Shown here one piece after another: positions 45,313 to 56,060 of a stretch of 64,000 bases of DNA (positions are counted from its first letter, which is position 1; each line of letters starts with the position of its first letter). The notes under the pieces were generated by a model. That model did not search any database, had not been told where the DNA came from, and saw nothing but the letters and a program-made list of their open reading frames with translations. The position numbers and the translations under genes are program-made. Where the stretch lies: NCBI GenBank assembly GCA_031002005.1, contig JARYHS010009186.1, positions 106,800,829 through 106,864,828 on the forward strand, in the 5' to 3' direction. This DNA comes from Vandiemenella viatica (Eukaryota; Arthropoda; Insecta; Orthoptera; Morabidae).

Positions 45313-46094
45313 CAGAAGGTAACAGAAGTCAGAAGAAAAAAATTATTTGAGATGTTATGGAACTTAACATTCACAGCTCATACAGTATTAATAGTGTATA
45401 GATGTAACACAATCTTCATAAAATTAAAGCAGTATAGAATGCCTAAAATGCGTTTGTGGATTATAGTTTTTGTTGATGTTGCCCTCCTTCCTTCAACTTT
45501 GGTGAGTAGTGGGTATAATTTATCTTTCCTTTCCAAATAAATAACACCCCATAACACGATAGGAGACATGATGCTACTACCACACACTAACACCAATGAT
45601 CTGTGCTATGTAGTTGTGGGAGGAAAGAGAAGTATAGGGACACACAAGTCTATGTTAAAAATATGAAAAAGCTCTACATCGACCTCCTTTAACTGCCATA
45701 TCTCCCACACTCCCACAGCTAATGACATTCGGCCAACTTTTTGCATGATAGGAAGCTCCATGCTACTACCACATACAAACACCAGTGATCTTTGCTAGTT
45801 AGAGGCGGCTGAAATGTGAAATACAGGGAAACACATGTCTATTTTGTTATACTTGACTCTACATCAATAATTCCTACATTGTCGGCCTTCAGGCACATAA
45901 TTTCACTTATCATGATTATGTATCTCAAATTTATTTTAAGCATTCTATACTGCTATAATTTTATCAAGATTATGTTGAAGGGTAAACTACTATACACTAT
46001 TAATACTGTATGAGCTGTGTCTGTTAAGTTCCATAAAATCTCAAACAATTTTTTTTCCTCTTACTCCAGAGCTAATAAGTTCTGTTACCTTCTG
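45313..46094. repeat. Foldback element with long inverted arms and internal direct repeats
   Basis: The left arm 45313-45441 (CAGAAGGTAACAGAA ... CAGTATAGAATG) pairs with the right arm 45941-46094 (CATTCTATACTG ... TTCTGTTACCTTCTG). The right arm has about 25 extra bases. The spacer holds a direct repeat about 183 bases apart: ATGATGCTACTACCACACAC near 45570 and CCATGCTACTACCACATACA near 45760. It encodes no protein. A member-like piece of the dispersed repeat (45471-45512) lies just inside the left arm. Confidence 0.75.
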
Positions 46095-46598
46095 AGATGT
46101 CCCTTCAGATTTGTTGGTGTAAGGAGAAATATCCATTCATTGGCATCAGAGCTTTGAAAATTATTGTCTTTCAGAGTGAATTTTAGTGTGTGGAAAAAAA
46201 AGACTTCCAATCCAATGAAAAACATGGGGTTGTGTAATAGACATGCAACTTCATACATTTGGCCAAAAACTCACTCCTGAAAAGTGATGGATCACTAAAT
46301 AATCACTGGACACAATGAGCATGTGTTCACACAAATAATGGACTCACAATAAAAAAAATAATCCATCACCTGCCACATATGAAAGCAGGAGGGTGAGATG
46401 AGCATGTAAAAAACTTTACAATATTTCAGTTAATAGCCTTAGTATTTCCAAATACCACCACCTTTTCAGAACTCCATAGATTAGAAATTGCCTGTCAACA
46501 TATTCTAGATGTCAGTTACACCCCGGCCCCAACCTATGCTAAACACATCACTTACTAATTTATATTTTTACAGTCAGTTTCTTCATATATTTTTCAAC
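46095..46598. other. Intronic stretch without a recognised feature
   Basis: AT-rich, nothing recognised before the target duplication at 46599. Confidence 0.4.
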
Positions 46599-46602
46599 AT
46601 AT

Positions 46603-47127
46603 TGTTGTGATCAAATTCTAAATTAATTAACACTCAGTTCCTAATTCTAATATTTATTAAACAGTTAAATCTAATATTATGGTTACAAATAATGTCAGGA
46701 ATGTTAAGTGGAAGGAATCACTTCTACGGACACTACAATAATCCAGTCTGCCGCTCTTTACATAATACAGGCTTATTCATTGACTCCTTCACAAGACACC
46801 ACCATGCTTGAAGCTCGCACTCTTGTTGGCTCCTCCATACTAATGCCTCATCAGTCACCTTCCCAGTTCCATCACAGCCGGACTCAACGAGGCCCGATCT
46901 TTCCACGACATGTACAAGCAGACTGATTATACATGGCTCACCACTCAAGCTACAGTCCCCTCCTTAAATATCCTCACCTCCATCCTAGAAGATTCAGTTG
47001 TTTTCACACAGCCCAACAATGCAGCAAATGGCCCTCACAATTTCCAAACATGCCAGTTCAAATTGGACACCACTTCCAGCGGGCCCCGGATGCCAACCCA
47101 ACACTATTCCTGTCCAAACACGTAACT
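46603..47127 (-). repeat. 3' LTR of the old Gypsy
   Basis: On the minus strand it begins GTTACGTGTTTGGACA (first base eroded) and ends GATCACAACA. Directly before it, ACTGAGGAGGGAACAG (about 47128-47146) is a polypurine tract. Confidence 0.85.
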
Positions 47128-48353
47128 CTGTTCCCTCCTCAGTCCTGGAACAGTCCAAAGTCATTGTGGAATCATCGTCAACTATTGGATTAGCTCCTTT
47201 ATAAGATGGTAGTCGGTTGAAGTAGACCAACTTAGACTTCCTGCGCAGAAGTTTTCGTATCTGGTAGATAACGTCATTGATCACCTTCATCACCTCATAC
47301 AGTCCGTCCCAGGATCGCTGCAGCTTGGTTGAGAGACCACATCGGCATTGAGGACTGAACAGCCATACAAAATCCTTTACATTGAAGCCACCTCCTTAGG
47401 CCTATGCATTATAGGAATGCTTCATCTGGTCGCTGGCATTTCCGAAGTCTGGATAAGGTTGTGGATCTGGCTCATCTTCTCTTTCAGGTAGGTGATGTAG
47501 TCATCACCCGCCATCTGTTCTTCATCAGGTTTATAGCTGAATGGCAAGTCACAGGGTAGTCGTAATTCCCTTCCAAAGAGGATACAAGCCAATGTCTGTC
47601 TCATCATCGTGTGGACTGAAGATCATAAGGCCATCAAGAACAGGGGGAGATGTTCATCCCAGTTGCATTGATTCTCTGCCACCACCTTGGAGAGATGCTT
47701 CCCAATGGTCTGGTTCACCTGCTCAACCATTCCATCTGACTGGAGGTGCAGCGGCATCTTCCTGGTCTTCTGAATTACCATGAGTTGACAGACTTGCTGG
47801 AACACAGATGACTTGAAATTTCTCCAATGATCTGAGTATAATAACAAGAGAGTACCAAACTGTTTGAACAACTCCTTTACTAGGATCTTGGCGTTGGTGA
47901 CTGATTCCTGGTTGGGGATTGCATAAGCTTTGACCAATTTTGTGAATAAGTCTATGGCCACCAAGATGTACTTGTTCCCTGCGTCCGCTTCAGGAAATGG
48001 CCCTGCCAAGTCGATTGCAATCCATTTCAATACGCTCCCAACATTTTACTGTGCATGTGTACCTTCCACCTTCTCCGTCCCTTCCCAGAAGCACAGACCT
48101 CATATCTCCTGCACAAGTTTTTGACGTCATCCCCCAAGTAGAACTTTTCTCTGACTTTTGCAAGGGTCCTGTTAACGACAAGATGTCCTCTAGAGATCTT
48201 GTTGTTCAGATGATGTAGTACTTCAGGCGTCTTCATCTGAGGCATGATGATCTGTATTTTGGATGAAGTCCCTTCTGAGTCTTCGACGATCTGTTTCAGC
48301 ACTCCATCATCCAGATGTAATGAGCCCCATTGAGCCCAATAAGATTTGGTCAT
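46994..48353 (-). pseudogene. Old Gypsy integrase, broken
   Basis: In element order: an HHCC-like finger region (48027-48353; LNNKISRGHLVVNRTLAKV, with the later Cys pair decayed), the core (47623-48030; IDLAGPFPEAD, LLLYSDHWRNF, SDGMVEQVNQTIG, keeping D, D and E), and a C-terminal part (46994-47607; LFGRELRLPCD, and a GPY-like LQRSWDGLYEVMKVIND stretch). The pieces are separated by stops and frame changes. Confidence 0.8.
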
Positions 48354-48645
48354 GGGGCTGAGCAGAATGACTTCTTCCCATGTAGGCTGGTTCCTTTCTT
48401 GAGCAACTGGATAATATTGCCAAGCTCTGTATCCTCACTCTCGGTCTTCTGGAGTGCTGCATGTTGGCGTCAGTCACAAACGACTGTCAGTTGTCTCACC
48501 AGATCAGCCTTTAATTCCAAACATGCATAGTGGTTGCAGTCCGCAGACTTCATGACAGAGCATCCAAATTATTGTGGCTGGTTATGGCTCAATGTTCAAT
48601 CTGGAAGTCATACTCCTGTAGGTGTTCAATCCATCGAGCAGTCTG

Positions 48646-48909
48646 TCATTCAGGGTTCTTGAACTGCATCAGCCATTTCAGGCCACTATGGTCCATTCTC
48701 AGTAAAAAGCGTTGTCCATACCGATACTTATAGAAGTGTTCCGTGGACTTCACCAGAGCCAACAATTCCCCTCGTATGATACAGTAATTTTTCTCGGGCT
48801 TGGAGAGTGCCTTGCTGGAGTATGCGATTACTTTTTCCTGACCATCCTGTATCTGTGACAGAACTTCACCAATGGCTTTGTTACTGGCATCAGTGTCTAA
48901 TAAGAACAT
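48646..48909 (-). pseudogene. Old Gypsy RNase H fragment
   Basis: FLLDTDASNKAIGEVLSQ, then KVIAYSSKALSKPEKNY and LLALVKSTEHFYKYRYGQ, then MDHSGLKWL, the order of motifs in Ty3/Gypsy RNase H. The first catalytic Asp (TDAS) is present. The fragment ends at a stop in each direction. Confidence 0.8.
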
Positions 48910-50140
48910 GCAAGTGGTGCACAGATAATTGAAGATAGGTGCAGTAACCAGGAGCCTCTTCAGTTGTTTGAAAGCTGATTGACAGTGTTCTTACCAGAAG
49001 TAGTCCTGTCCTTTCTCGGTAAGTGTGGTCAATGGCTTGGTTATGCAGGCGAATATGGATACAAAGTGCCTGTAGTAGGAGAATAACTCCAAGAAGCTCC
49101 TTAGTTCATGCACATCTCTGAGAGTTGACCATTATCTCACCATGCTGGTCTTCTTGAGATCTAAAGTCACACCATTCTTAGATACGATGTATCCCAAGTA
49201 CTTGATGTCTTCCTGCAAGAGCTGGAATTTCTTTGGGTTCGGCTTTAAGTTGGCACTCTGCAGTTGCTTGAAGACTTCCTCCAGATTCGACAGATGTCTT
49301 CCCAATAAGGGAGCGTGCACAAACCACGTAGCTCCATTTCGGCCTACTGTGAACCCCCCCTCCCCCACACGTAGCCCTACGTGGCTTTTGCCTCTACCCC
49401 CCCCCCCCCCACGTAGCACGTAGCTTTTTCCCTTTTGATTCCAGAAGATATTTTTTACTGTTTTCTCTTGTCAGACGATTCTAAATTATGTAAGGAGATA
49501 ATTAACTGACAGAAATAAATATTCGCACGCTGTTGTGTGTTCTGTTCCTCATTTTAACTGTCAAAAAATGTTATGAAAGGAAAGCTACGTGGCCTGGCTC
49601 GGAACCCCCTCTCCCCCCACGTAGCCCAGCGTAGCCTTCCAGCCAACCCCTCCCCCCCTGGACCGAGCCACGTGGTTTGTGCACGCTCCCTAACTACCAC
49701 ATCACCTAGGTAGGACTTGTAGGTCTTCCATGAAAGGCCACGTAGCACTGTCTCCATTAATCTCTCAAACATTGCTGGTGTATTACATGATCCAAAGTCA
49801 TCATAGTGAAGTGCCAGAGCCCAGACTCAATGATAAAAGCTGTTTTATCTTTATCATGGGGTTCCATTTCAACCTTCCAGTATCCACTCTTCAGGACCAG
49901 TGTACAGAACACTTGGGCTCTAGATAAGGTATCCAAGGTATCTTTAATCCTAGGTAAAGGATAACAGTCCTTGACGGTCTTACTATTTAGCTGCAGAATC
50001 TGGTTAAACCATCCTTCTTTTTCACAAATACCATCGGCGAATTCAAAGAGCTGGTAAAAGGCTTAATAACACCCTGTTGAAGCATGTTAGAGATTATCTT
50101 CTCGGCTTCTTCCCTCCAAAACAGTGGCAACCGTCGAGGG
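48910..50140 (-). pseudogene. Old Gypsy reverse transcriptase, split by a MITE
   Basis: The distal part (49132-49308) reads HLSNLEEVFKQLQSANLKPN and KYLGYIVSKNGV. The proximal part (49691-49772) reads MFERLMETVLRGLSWKTYKS followed by YLGDVVV, where the family has Y-x-D-D, so the first Asp is Gly. The 382-bp MITE lies directly after this active-site motif. Upstream RT blocks (to about 50140) are recognisable only as scattered motifs. Confidence 0.75.
49306..49693. mobile_element. PIF/Harbinger-like MITE (382 bp) with TAA duplication
   Basis: The element proper is 49309-49690. Its ends are GGGAGCGTGCACAAACCACG and the inverse CGTGGTTTGTGCACGCTCCC, perfect inverted copies for 20 bases. Both are flanked by TAA (49306-49308, 49691-49693). 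A 3-bp T-A-A-type duplication with GGG-starting ends fits PIF/Harbinger. The interior has mirrored CACGTAGC boxes and long C-runs (49398-49410), and codes for nothing. Confidence 0.85.
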
Positions 50141-50554
50141 CACTGTCAGATTGGCTGAGCATCTCCAATGTTAATCTGATGCTTCAACACATTCATTTTA
50201 CCAAGCTGGTTCTTTTCGAAAGTTAAGACATCTTGATATTTCTTCAGCAGTGCCTTGACCCTGGCCATTTGTTCCCTGGTTAGCTTTGATCATTCAAGTT
50301 GTAAAGCTTCCATCAACTTCTTGACATTTCCAATGTCCTGCCGGACATTCTCCAGTGTTTCCCCATGCACAATTGTCGATACTTGGCTATGCCATACGAC
50401 CTGAGTGTCTTTCTTCAGGATAAATGGGTACTCATTCAGGTTCATTATTCGAAGTGGCACTGGTTCCTTGACATTGTTGGCAGCTCTTCCCAGCAAAACC
50501 TCTCGACAAACTACTTCTCCTCTCAAGGGTTCGATGATCCCAGTCACCTCCAGG

Positions 50555-51016
50555 TCATTGCCATCTGGTCAAACCATGATCAAGTTGTCGCTTTGGAGGG
50601 AGAACTTTATCTGTACTCATGACCATTCGCACCACTCCTTTGGTCTGTCCTTGAAGGATGATTTCTTCATTGGCAAATCTAAGGCTTCTATATTTCAAAT
50701 CCAGGGTTAATCCAAATTCAGTCACAACATCCATGCCAAGGATGACCTCTTCGATACTATCAGCCATTATCATTTGGTGGTTAATATTCTTGCTGCCCAT
50801 TCCGATGCTGACATAGATTTTGCCATTGGTGTTTCCCAGTTCACCCATCACTGTCTTCAGTAGAACTCTCAACAGCTGGAGGGCTCCTTTAATGGTGCCC
50901 TTCTTCACAATCATGGTAGTGGCTTCACTATCCAGGAGCACTTTATGTTCCATGCCATTGATGGTTCCATCCACAAAAAGGCTCTGTGTCTGACGCATTA
51001 GGAAGATATCCTGCAC
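50555..51016 (-). pseudogene. Old Gypsy protease region
   Basis: VDGTINGMEHKVLLDSEATT shows the aspartic-protease site with Glu in place of Gly (DSE for DSG), and EEVILGMDVVTEFGL is the second conserved block. The changed DSG suggests loss of activity. A different frame continues toward RT (50290-50547; LLGRAANNVKEPVPLRIMNL). Confidence 0.75.
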
Positions 51017-51059
51017 ATACTCTTGCGGGGCTGCTCCATGGTGCTCACCCTTAGCATCA

Positions 51060-52250
51060 GCCCGATCTAGTTTTCCTGGTTCTTGGTTTCATTCTGACAG
51101 TGGCTTCTAACATGGCCTAACTGAGCACAGTTCCAGCATCATAACTCCTTTCTCCAGCGCAGATTGCTGTTGCTCAGCAAAAGTTTTGAGACAATCCGTA
51201 CAACCTTCTCGTCCAGGGATTCTTCCTCATCGATGTGTTGCAGCCATGCATTCATCTTTGACTTCTGCTTGGTGGCCTCGAGCTTCAACACATATGCCAG
51301 CGCATCCACTAGTGTCTGTAATGATCAAGACAGAGATCTCGTTGCAGTTCTGGGTCTCTCACACCCGTGATGAAGCTCCTACAGACAATCGCTTGATGAA
51401 ATCATTCAAGGTGGAAAGGTAGGTCACCCAAGAAAGACGTGTGATGTCTGCCTCGAATTCCTGCAGTGTCTATCTGCATTTCTATCATCTTTTAACCAGC
51501 TGGCTATGATGGACTTGTTGCAGATGTTTGTCCCCATATCTCTTTTTCAGTCTTGCCATCAAAGATGCATAATCCTTTTGCTCATTATATGGAATGGTCT
51601 GGAGAATATTCAGAATGTCGCCTCAGAGAGTGGTTACCAAGCTAACGGCTTTATCTGCTTCTATCCATCCATTGGAAGTAACTCGAACTGCTTAAGGTAT
51701 GAGGACTATAGTTTTCCCATCATACATGGGTTGTTTTATGTGGACACCCCTGGTAATCGCTCTGGTTGCTGGTTTAGTTTCATTAGTAACCGTTTCAATG
51801 GCCTTCTGGATGGAATTAAATTTTTCTTTGATGGCAGTGATTTTTTATTCAACATTCCTTTCAGCTTTTTCAAGCTCCTCTTCGAGTGCTCTAGAATTTT
51901 TGTTAATTCTTTCCTCTAATTTTTCTTCCAACTGCTGGTGAATTTACGCCATCTTACCTTCGTGTAACCTTGAAGTTTCAATTTGGTTTCTGGAAATTAG
52001 CCTATTTTCTCTTCCGGCTATCTGGGGCTTTCGGCCTGGTTCTTCATCATCTCAGCAAGTTCCCTCATGCTTGTGGCTCTTTTGAACAGGGGAGGGGGGG
52101 TCCTCGGATCCTTCAGACTCCATAACCAAACAAAGTCACATCTGCAAAGTGGCCTTGCTTCCAGTGGTGTCTAGGTCACACTCTTTCAACTCCTGTTTTA
52201 GTTCAGTTACCTTCTATTCACTTAATTTTACTCCCACAGTAGCCATGGTT
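51060..52250 (-). pseudogene. Old Gypsy gag remnant
   Basis: Position and sparse motifs identify it. At about 51085-51140 the minus strand reads a CWNC-like, GHVR-like and H-C step, a decayed CCHC knuckle. The rest (51160-52250) has no long frame left. Confidence 0.6.
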
Positions 52251-52329
52251 ACAGGAACGAACACAGTTACAAAATTCACAAATAAAAGTCACACCCACAG
52301 CTGATTCTCACCCCACTTCTGACACAACT

Positions 52330-52875
52330 TGTTGCGATCTGTGAGTCAAATTCTAAATTAATTAAAATTCAGTTCCTAATTCTAATATTTATTAAAAAAT
52401 TAAATCTTATATTACAGCTACAAATTGTGTTCAGGAATTTTAAGTGGAAGGAATCATTTCTATAGACACCACAATAATCCAGTCTGCCCATTTACTCAGG
52501 TTTATCAGTTCAATACTTCACAAGACACCACCATGCCCGAAGCTCACACTCTCCTCAGTTACTCCATACTCATGTCTCGTCAGCTCCACAGTTCGGTCAC
52601 AGTGGGAATCGGCGAGGCACAATACTTTCCGTGACGCACGCAAGCATACTGATTACACAAGACTCAGCACTTGAGCTCTAATCCATCCTAAAATACCCTC
52701 ACCTCCATTCTAGACAATTTAGTTGTTTTCACAGAGGCCAACCACACAGCAGATGGCCCTCGCAATTTCCAAGTGTGCCAGATCAAATCTGGCAATCACT
52801 TCCAAAAGGCCCCCAAACACAATACTCATCACTGCCAATGTAATCCCAACCCTATGCTTGTCCAAACATGTAACA
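52330..52875 (-). repeat. 5' LTR of the old Gypsy
   Basis: On the minus strand it begins TGTTACATGTTTGGACA and ends GATCGCAACA. The sequence just after it, AGTTGTGTCAGAAGTGGGG, is a likely primer binding site of the TGGTGTCAGAAGTGG type with a change. Confidence 0.85.
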
Positions 52876-52879
52876 ATAT

Positions 52880-53144
52880 GTATATATTTTTATATCTTTC
52901 TAAATTATTTATTTATTTACTTATTCACTCCTATAACAGATCAAAATTATATATTTTTAAACAAATTTCATTTTACCTCGACTGATTTTCACAAAAGATA
53001 TTTTGCATCACATTTAACGCTGATAACCTTTTTCCCCTCACCACTGGTTAAAACACAACTCTCAACGTGCTTCATCTTTGATTCATTCATGTGGAGGGTC
53101 AGGATGCGGTCACATCTTTCTCCTGCTATATGTCTCACCTGCTA
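52880..53144. other. Intronic stretch without a recognised feature
   Basis: AT-rich intron between the old Gypsy and the next repeat. Confidence 0.35.
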
Positions 53145-53235
53145 CATGACTAGGGTTATTAACCAAAATATTATAAAGTTTTTTGTGTTCTTTATATGTT
53201 CATTTTGCCCTCCTGCCTTCATCAGTGATAAGTGA
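53145..53235 (+). repeat. Member of the dispersed repeat family
   Basis: GGGTTATTAACCAAAATATT, TTTTTTGTGTTCTTT and TTGCCCTCCTGCCTTCATC match 30930-31025 and the minus strand of 39965-40085. It lies about 250 bases before exon D. Confidence 0.55.
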
Positions 53236-53490
53236 TAGGTTACTTTTCCCTATCATATCTTATTTGCAGTAAAGAAGAGTTATTGCCAGAGTGAAGTGCA
53301 AGTTATCATCAGTCATTGGTCACTGCATATTTAAATGTTCCCAGATTTTTTACACAAACTTCAGTTGCCAGGGTAAATGCTGAAATGCTACGAATTAATT
53401 GGAAATTATGATTTGATATAAATATGTATAATATTTCAGCAATGATTTTAATTTATATAATACAAAAAAAAATGATAAACATAATTCTAG

Positions 53491-53660
53491 GAATACCTGG
53501 AGCACCTGGAACACGAGGACCACCTGGACTTCCTGGTGCAGCTGGTATCCCAGGTCTCAAAGGTGAAAGAGGATTACCAGGAATCAATGGAGCTCCTGGA
53601 CCAAGAGGTCCTCCAGGTCCTAAGGGAGAAATGGGCCTGGAGGGCATTGTGGGCATACAG
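53491..53660 (+). CDS. Type IV collagen alpha chain, exon D (phase change to 0)
   Basis: Acceptor AACATAATTCTAG, donor GTATGC. Phase 1 in, phase 0 out, 170 bases, encoding 19 uninterrupted Gly-X-Y triplets ([19 protein letters not shown] to [12 protein letters not shown]). Its phase-0 donor fits only the last visible exon, which starts with a whole Gly codon, supporting the order D then E without a missing exon. Confidence 0.94.
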
Positions 53661-54649
53661 GTATGCTTCATTATAAGTACTGATCAAATTTTCTTCCAGA
53701 TCTCAGTATTTCAGACATACAGTAAAATTTGCGAATCTACATCACCAGATCAATTGTTAATGCGAGCAAGGGAGCAATTTTTTAACACTGGGGAGTAGAG
53801 GAGTAAAACCAGCCTGAAATAGGAACTTAAGATAGTTCCTGATAGAACTCGTCTTTATTTAAACACATGTTTGGAAACACTGAGATCAATTTCGTGACTT
53901 TCTCAGATATTTGCACCTCACTTCTTCCACCATTTTTCACACATCCCTGTTAATGGCGAACACGCTGATGTGTTTGTAAACATTTATATTATTTCTTTCC
54001 TCCTTATTTTACACATTCTTGCCCTCTGTCCATCAGTAGCAAAGCGTTAGTGACTTCGGCTGGAAATGCTTGGCACGCGGTAAACCAGAGAGCAAGAAAC
54101 ACTCATAAAAAAAAACAAACTATTGAGTATTTAAAATATAAAGTTGAAATAATTAAACATTTTTATGTATAATTTTAGACAGTATTTCCTAAAAAAATAA
54201 TTGGAGGATATTCAAATGTCATCATTTGACATTCAATAACCAAAGTATCCTCCATTAACTGTAATACGTTTACTGCAGGAATATTAATTATGCTGAGGGA
54301 ATACATCATTTTTGTATTATTGCTTGGGTTTAACCTATTGCTCATATCATAGTACAACAGCAACTGTCCATATTAGTTGAGAGATACCATAAAAAGGGAA
54401 AGGTGCCAATAAAATCTAACCATGATGCCTGAAACTATTATTATAACTTCCGGATAGCCAACTTTCCAACACTTTAACAGCCTCTGCTTTTCACAGAGGC
54501 TACTTAAAAATTTCAAACAATATTTCATAGCATTCAGTTTTACATAAAAAGAATTAACAGTCACTGTAATTGATATAACCAGTAATTACATGTTTCTAGT
54601 TACGAAAAAATAATAACCGAAACATTATGTTTGATACACACTACTTTAC
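53661..54649. other. Intron after exon D without a recognised feature
   Basis: AT-rich, no domain or clear repeat. Confidence 0.4.
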
Positions 54650-55255
54650 AGACCCTGTTTGCGAAAATTGCAGCACCAAGAAGAAGACATGATTACCTTG
54701 AAACTTATTACACAGTTTAGGAACATGACAACATACAAATAATTAGAATTACAGAACTTTACATGTACTTCAACCATGAGAATTCAGTACTGTGTGAAGG
54801 CGCCACTTGCTGCAATCAGAGCCTCTACACATCATGGTATGATATCAAAGAGAGCCTGGTTATGCTGCTGGGGAACCCACTGCCACACAGTTTTTAGGCG
54901 TGTCCAATGACCTTTGACAACAGTTGCAGGAGAACCAGAACACACAAGTTGCCTACCGAACATAACAGAGACATGGGCAACGACAACCAGGCAAACGTGC
55001 AGGCCAGGCAAGTAGAGGTACCCTTTGCAATTCGAAGAAGGCTTGCACACTCCTATCCACATGTGGCCAGGCATTATTCTGCAAAAATATAGCGTGTAGA
55101 GCTGCCTGCAGGAAGGACAGTGCTTCAGCTTCTAAAAGCTCCATGCAGTAATGGTTGCTGCTAAAATTGTCTTCAATAAATAGGAGTCTAGAATGGCACC
55201 CCAAACCATCACACTTCGTGTTTGTCTGCTATGCCATTTAAAAATGCAATCTGCC
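54650..55255 (-). mobile_element. Tc1/mariner-superfamily fragment with transposase C terminus
   Basis: The minus strand encodes, in broken frames, AIFLQNNAWPHVDRSVQAFF and ELQRVPLLAWPARLPG (54953-55204), then MFGRQLVCSG and RLKTVWQWVPQQHNQALFDI (54832-54980). This is the catalytic-domain end of an insect Tc1-like transposase. The second catalytic Asp is Asn (QNN for QDN). One terminus may lie near 54655, where a GCAAAATTGCAGC-like step occurs. The 5' two thirds are missing. Confidence 0.7.
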
Positions 55256-56060
55256 GAATTGTATTGATAGCGTTTAACACAGATGCGTCTTTCACTAACA
55301 CTACTGATTATTTAAATGGTCAGTTTTAATTTATTAATTAGCAGTGTTCTCGGCATTGCCTGGTCTAGTTGACATAGATTTACCCATACACTATTTTTAT
55401 TCGTGCAATGAGAAACATGTGTACAAAGTTTCATACAATTCGTGCCGACCATTTCCGGAATTAAAGCAAACCTAGATTCATCTGCCCCCTACCAAGAAAG
55501 GGGTGGGTTGAAGCTTATTTACCCTTAAACTATTTTTATTCATCTGAAAAGATTCATGTGTATCAAGCTTCATCAATTTGGTACCAGACATTTCCTGTAC
55601 TAAACTAAACGTTGATTTAGTCACACAGTTCCAAGAATGTGGTGGGTTGGATGCTTTGATATGGAATGTCAGTTTTGAGCCTACATTTCAACCTAATTAC
55701 AACATCTACTAATGTTGCTGTTAGAAAATCGAAACATATACCATAATCACATTAATACTTACCACATACATAAAAATGTATTTGTATGTGTCTGTTTATT
55801 CTGGCATCACACAGAAAATACAAATTTTGAATAAATTTTCAGAATTTGAAAGCTTAGGGTCAAAGTTAAAATTTAACGTATGTCTTAAGACGTTATGACA
55901 TATTTATTTTATGAATACTCTAGCATTACCTGAAATTGCTGAGTCGCTTTTGACTCAGTTTTCACAGTATCACTATACTGCCTCATCTACCGATGGAGAT
56001 GAAAATTTTCTCATTATACTACTTGATGTGGCGCTGGAGCTCAAAATTAAAATCTGTTTG
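55256..56060. other. Intronic stretch, probably old transposon debris
   Basis: Two related blocks (about 55380-55510 and 55530-55640) share ACTATTTTTATTC, a GTGTA...AAGTTTCAT/AAGCTTCAT step, a CATTTCC step and a GGGTGGGTTG/GTGGTGGGTTGG step, so a diverged direct repeat of about 140 bases is likely. No coding sequence. Confidence 0.4.

Larger units (their letters stand above)
46599..52879 (-). mobile_element. Old Gypsy/Ty3 LTR retrotransposon with ATAT target duplication
   Basis: The element proper is 46603-52875, flanked by ATAT on both sides (46599-46602, 52876-52879). LTRs of 525 and 546 bases differ at many positions, so the copy is much older than the element at 17384. Minus-strand order is gag, protease, RT, RNase H, integrase. 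All frames are broken. A MITE (49309-49690) sits in the RT. This family differs from copies 1 and 2 in LTR and protein sequence. Confidence 0.9.
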
